Source of the DNA: Acinetobacter sp. NCu2D-2
Lineage (GTDB): Bacteria > Pseudomonadota > Gammaproteobacteria > Pseudomonadales > Moraxellaceae
Direction: 5' to 3'
Length of the DNA: 64,000 nt
Assembly (NCBI RefSeq): GCF_001647675.1
Contig: NZ_CP015595.1
Span: forward strand, 1-64,000
The notes under the pieces were generated by a model that did no database searches, was not told the DNA's origin, and worked only from the letters and a program-made list of their open reading frames with translations. Below, in pieces: positions 62,897-64,000 of this stretch. The translations under genes were made by a program, and so were the position numbers. Every line of letters starts with the position of its first letter. The first letter of the stretch is position 1.

Positions 62897-63397
62897 TTAA
62901 GGGTTTACGGGTGTAATACCACGGGTTTTATAAGAGTCATCGCCCGCTTTATAGCGGATTTTCCCTGCTTGACTAATATCGATCCCTGTCAGGAAAACAT
63001 TTGATTTATGGTCAGTCACACCTTTGGCTTTTAATTCTTCAGAACGTTTACGCATAGGTTCTAAACCCAGTTCTAATTTTTCTCCTAACCAGAGCGTTAA
63101 ATATGAGTGATCAACATAGTCATCACCTGTAATGGCATGCACAAGCACGTTAAGTCCTTGGCGACGCCTTAAAATCCATTCAACATAACGAGAAAAATCT
63201 TCTTTCAGAATTGCAAAACGGAACATTGGGGTTGGGTGTAGGCCATTGGCATAGTCTAACCAGCGGTAATCCCAAATCTTAAATAAATCTTGTAATTCTT
63301 CATTCAGTTCAACCGCGATATCTCGGGTTTCTTCAGTGAAGTAAATATGACTGTGATAAGCAACGATTGGGCTAATGTTTTCTGGAATTTCGCTCAT
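62897..63397 (-). CDS. DOPA 4,5-dioxygenase-family protein
   Basis: A 166-residue protein from ATG 63397, with GGAGAG five bases upstream. Family hallmarks are the histidine-rich start IVAYHSHIYF (H15, H17), GLHPTPMFRFAI and VLVHAITGDDYVDHSYLTLWLG. Members are small extradiol-type or related metal proteins; the enzyme activity of bacterial versions is poorly established. It is 13 bp downstream of the amidohydrolase gene, so both may act on one aromatic or lactone metabolite. Confidence 0.88.
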   Translation of the reverse strand: MSEIPENISPIVAYHSHIYFTEETRDIAVELNEELQDLFKIWDYRWLDYANGLHPTPMFRFAILKEDFSRYVEWILRRRQGLNVLVHAITGDDYVDHSYLTLWLGEKLELGLEPMRKRSEELKAKGVTDHKSNVFLTGIDISQAGKIRYKAGDDSYKTRGITPVNP

Positions 63398-63410
63398 GTA
63401 ATCTCTCCGA

Positions 63411-64000
63411 TTAAGCATTTTCAAGTTGTAAAGTGGGCACGTGAATGCCTTTTTGTTTTAAAAGATGAGCAGGGGTATCGAAATACAACTGCTGTTTTTC
63501 GTTTTCAGTTAAGTCTGTTTGTTCAATATGTTGAATAACGGTATTCACACTCGCTTGTGGCGCATAGTCGGTACCAAAAACCAGACGTTCAATGCCAAAA
63601 ATATGGCGCATGGCTTCTATGGCATGTATGCCATCTCCAGCAGCACCGGTATCAAAGGTAATTTGACTTAAACGTTGTTGATACTGCTGTGGTAATGGAT
63701 AACGCTGTTGTTTTTGCAGGATCTGTTCGATCAATAAGGCACTTATGCCACTGCCACCTAGCATTGCAATCTGAACGGTGACATTTGGATAAGCATCCAA
63801 GAAATCGGTAAATAACAACGTGAAGACAGCAGAGCTAAACACGTAACTGGTATTTAAAATTTGAAGTTGGACGGGAGTCGCCAATAACTCAGAGGATTTA
63901 ACCTGTTGTTGCACTGTGTCATGTGCGCTACCGGTATGTAAGTAGATATGGCTACCCAGTTCATTCGCAGCTTTAAATAAATCGGCAAAATGTTGTGCTG
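63411..64000 (-). CDS. Amidohydrolase-family protein, C-terminal part (runs off window)
   Basis: The 3' portion of a gene that continues beyond 64000; the frame is open to the edge, with no start in view that begins the family fold. Amidohydrolase-2 features are IYLHTGSAHD upstream of the internal GTG at 63914, LGGSGISALLIEQI and IEAMRHIFGIERLVFGTDYAP, where the GTDYAP aspartate is the typical late metal or catalytic ligand. Relatives (ACMSD-like) are decarboxylases or hydrolases of aromatic breakdown products. It forms an operon with the DOPA-dioxygenase-like gene. Confidence 0.87.
   Translation of the reverse strand, partial: AQHFADLFKAANELGSHIYLHTGSAHDTVQQQVKSSELLATPVQLQILNTSYVFSSAVFTLLFTDFLDAYPNVTVQIAMLGGSGISALLIEQILQKQQRYPLPQQYQQRLSQITFDTGAAGDGIHAIEAMRHIFGIERLVFGTDYAPQASVNTVIQHIEQTDLTENEKQQLYFDTPAHLLKQKGIHVPTLQLENA

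Noticed and set aside
1-64000. CRISPR arrays, rRNA or tRNA genes.
   Set aside because: I saw no regularly spaced repeats and no tRNA or rRNA sequence in the intergenic regions.

Overview
The window looks like an Acinetobacter chromosome. The DNA is AT-rich, the catabolic gene order (fahA, maiA and a VOC protein beside an IclR regulator) is of the kind I associate with that genus, and there is an IS3-family element of about 1.24 kb with a 3-bp target duplication, as IS1236 has. This assignment rests on gene content and recall, not on a database search.

Region 1 (1-14.1 kb) is aromatic and amine catabolism. It holds a TynA-type copper amine oxidase, an outer-membrane porin, and a seven-gene minus-strand operon (fumarylacetoacetase, maleylacetoacetate isomerase, VOC protein, 3-oxoacid CoA-transferase A and B, acetyl-CoA acetyltransferase, CMD-family protein). 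This operon can carry the homogentisate ring-cleavage product to acetyl-CoA. A divergent IclR regulator faces it across two tandem palindromes. Next comes a flavin hydroxylase with a 61-residue partner, resembling the MhaAB 3-hydroxyphenylacetate hydroxylase, then an AEC transporter. No classical homogentisate 1,2-dioxygenase is present.

Region 2 (14.5-24.0 kb) is an organosulfur uptake and desulfonation cluster: a fused tandem SsuC-like permease, its ATPase, a Crp/Fnr regulator, an SsuA-like binding protein, a TonB receptor, an LLM flavin monooxygenase and an aldo/keto reductase. A TauD-like dioxygenase, now broken, lies at 47.96-60.95 kb and was probably the next gene.

Region 3 (about 24.1-47.9 kb) is a defence island lying between the reductase and tauD. 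It starts with a recombination module: a recombinase-like protein probably made by -1 frameshifting at A_AAA_AAG, and a 1151-residue tyrosine recombinase. It continues with a methyltransferase/HNH pair, a helicase - DUF4391 - type III Mod - type III Res operon, McrB-McrC, a CoiA-like nuclease candidate and a membrane protein with a zinc-ribbon-like tail.

Region 4 (48.28-59.06 kb) is a 10.8-kb transposon inserted in the codons of TauD's catalytic HTD motif. It has a 7-bp target duplication and 72-bp imperfect inverted ends, each with iterons at terminal offsets 6, 29 and 53. It is moved by an IS21-type IstA/IstB pair. Its cargo is a small XRE regulator with tandem operators, a 2079-residue Avs-like STAND NTPase with a candidate N-terminal nuclease, a 229-residue partner, and two small regulator-like proteins. 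This is the best candidate for an undescribed system. An IS3-family element (59.125-60.362 kb) split tauD again.

Region 5 (61-64 kb) is backbone: an ABC exporter, a DOPA 4,5-dioxygenase-family protein and the C-terminal part of an amidohydrolase that runs off the window.
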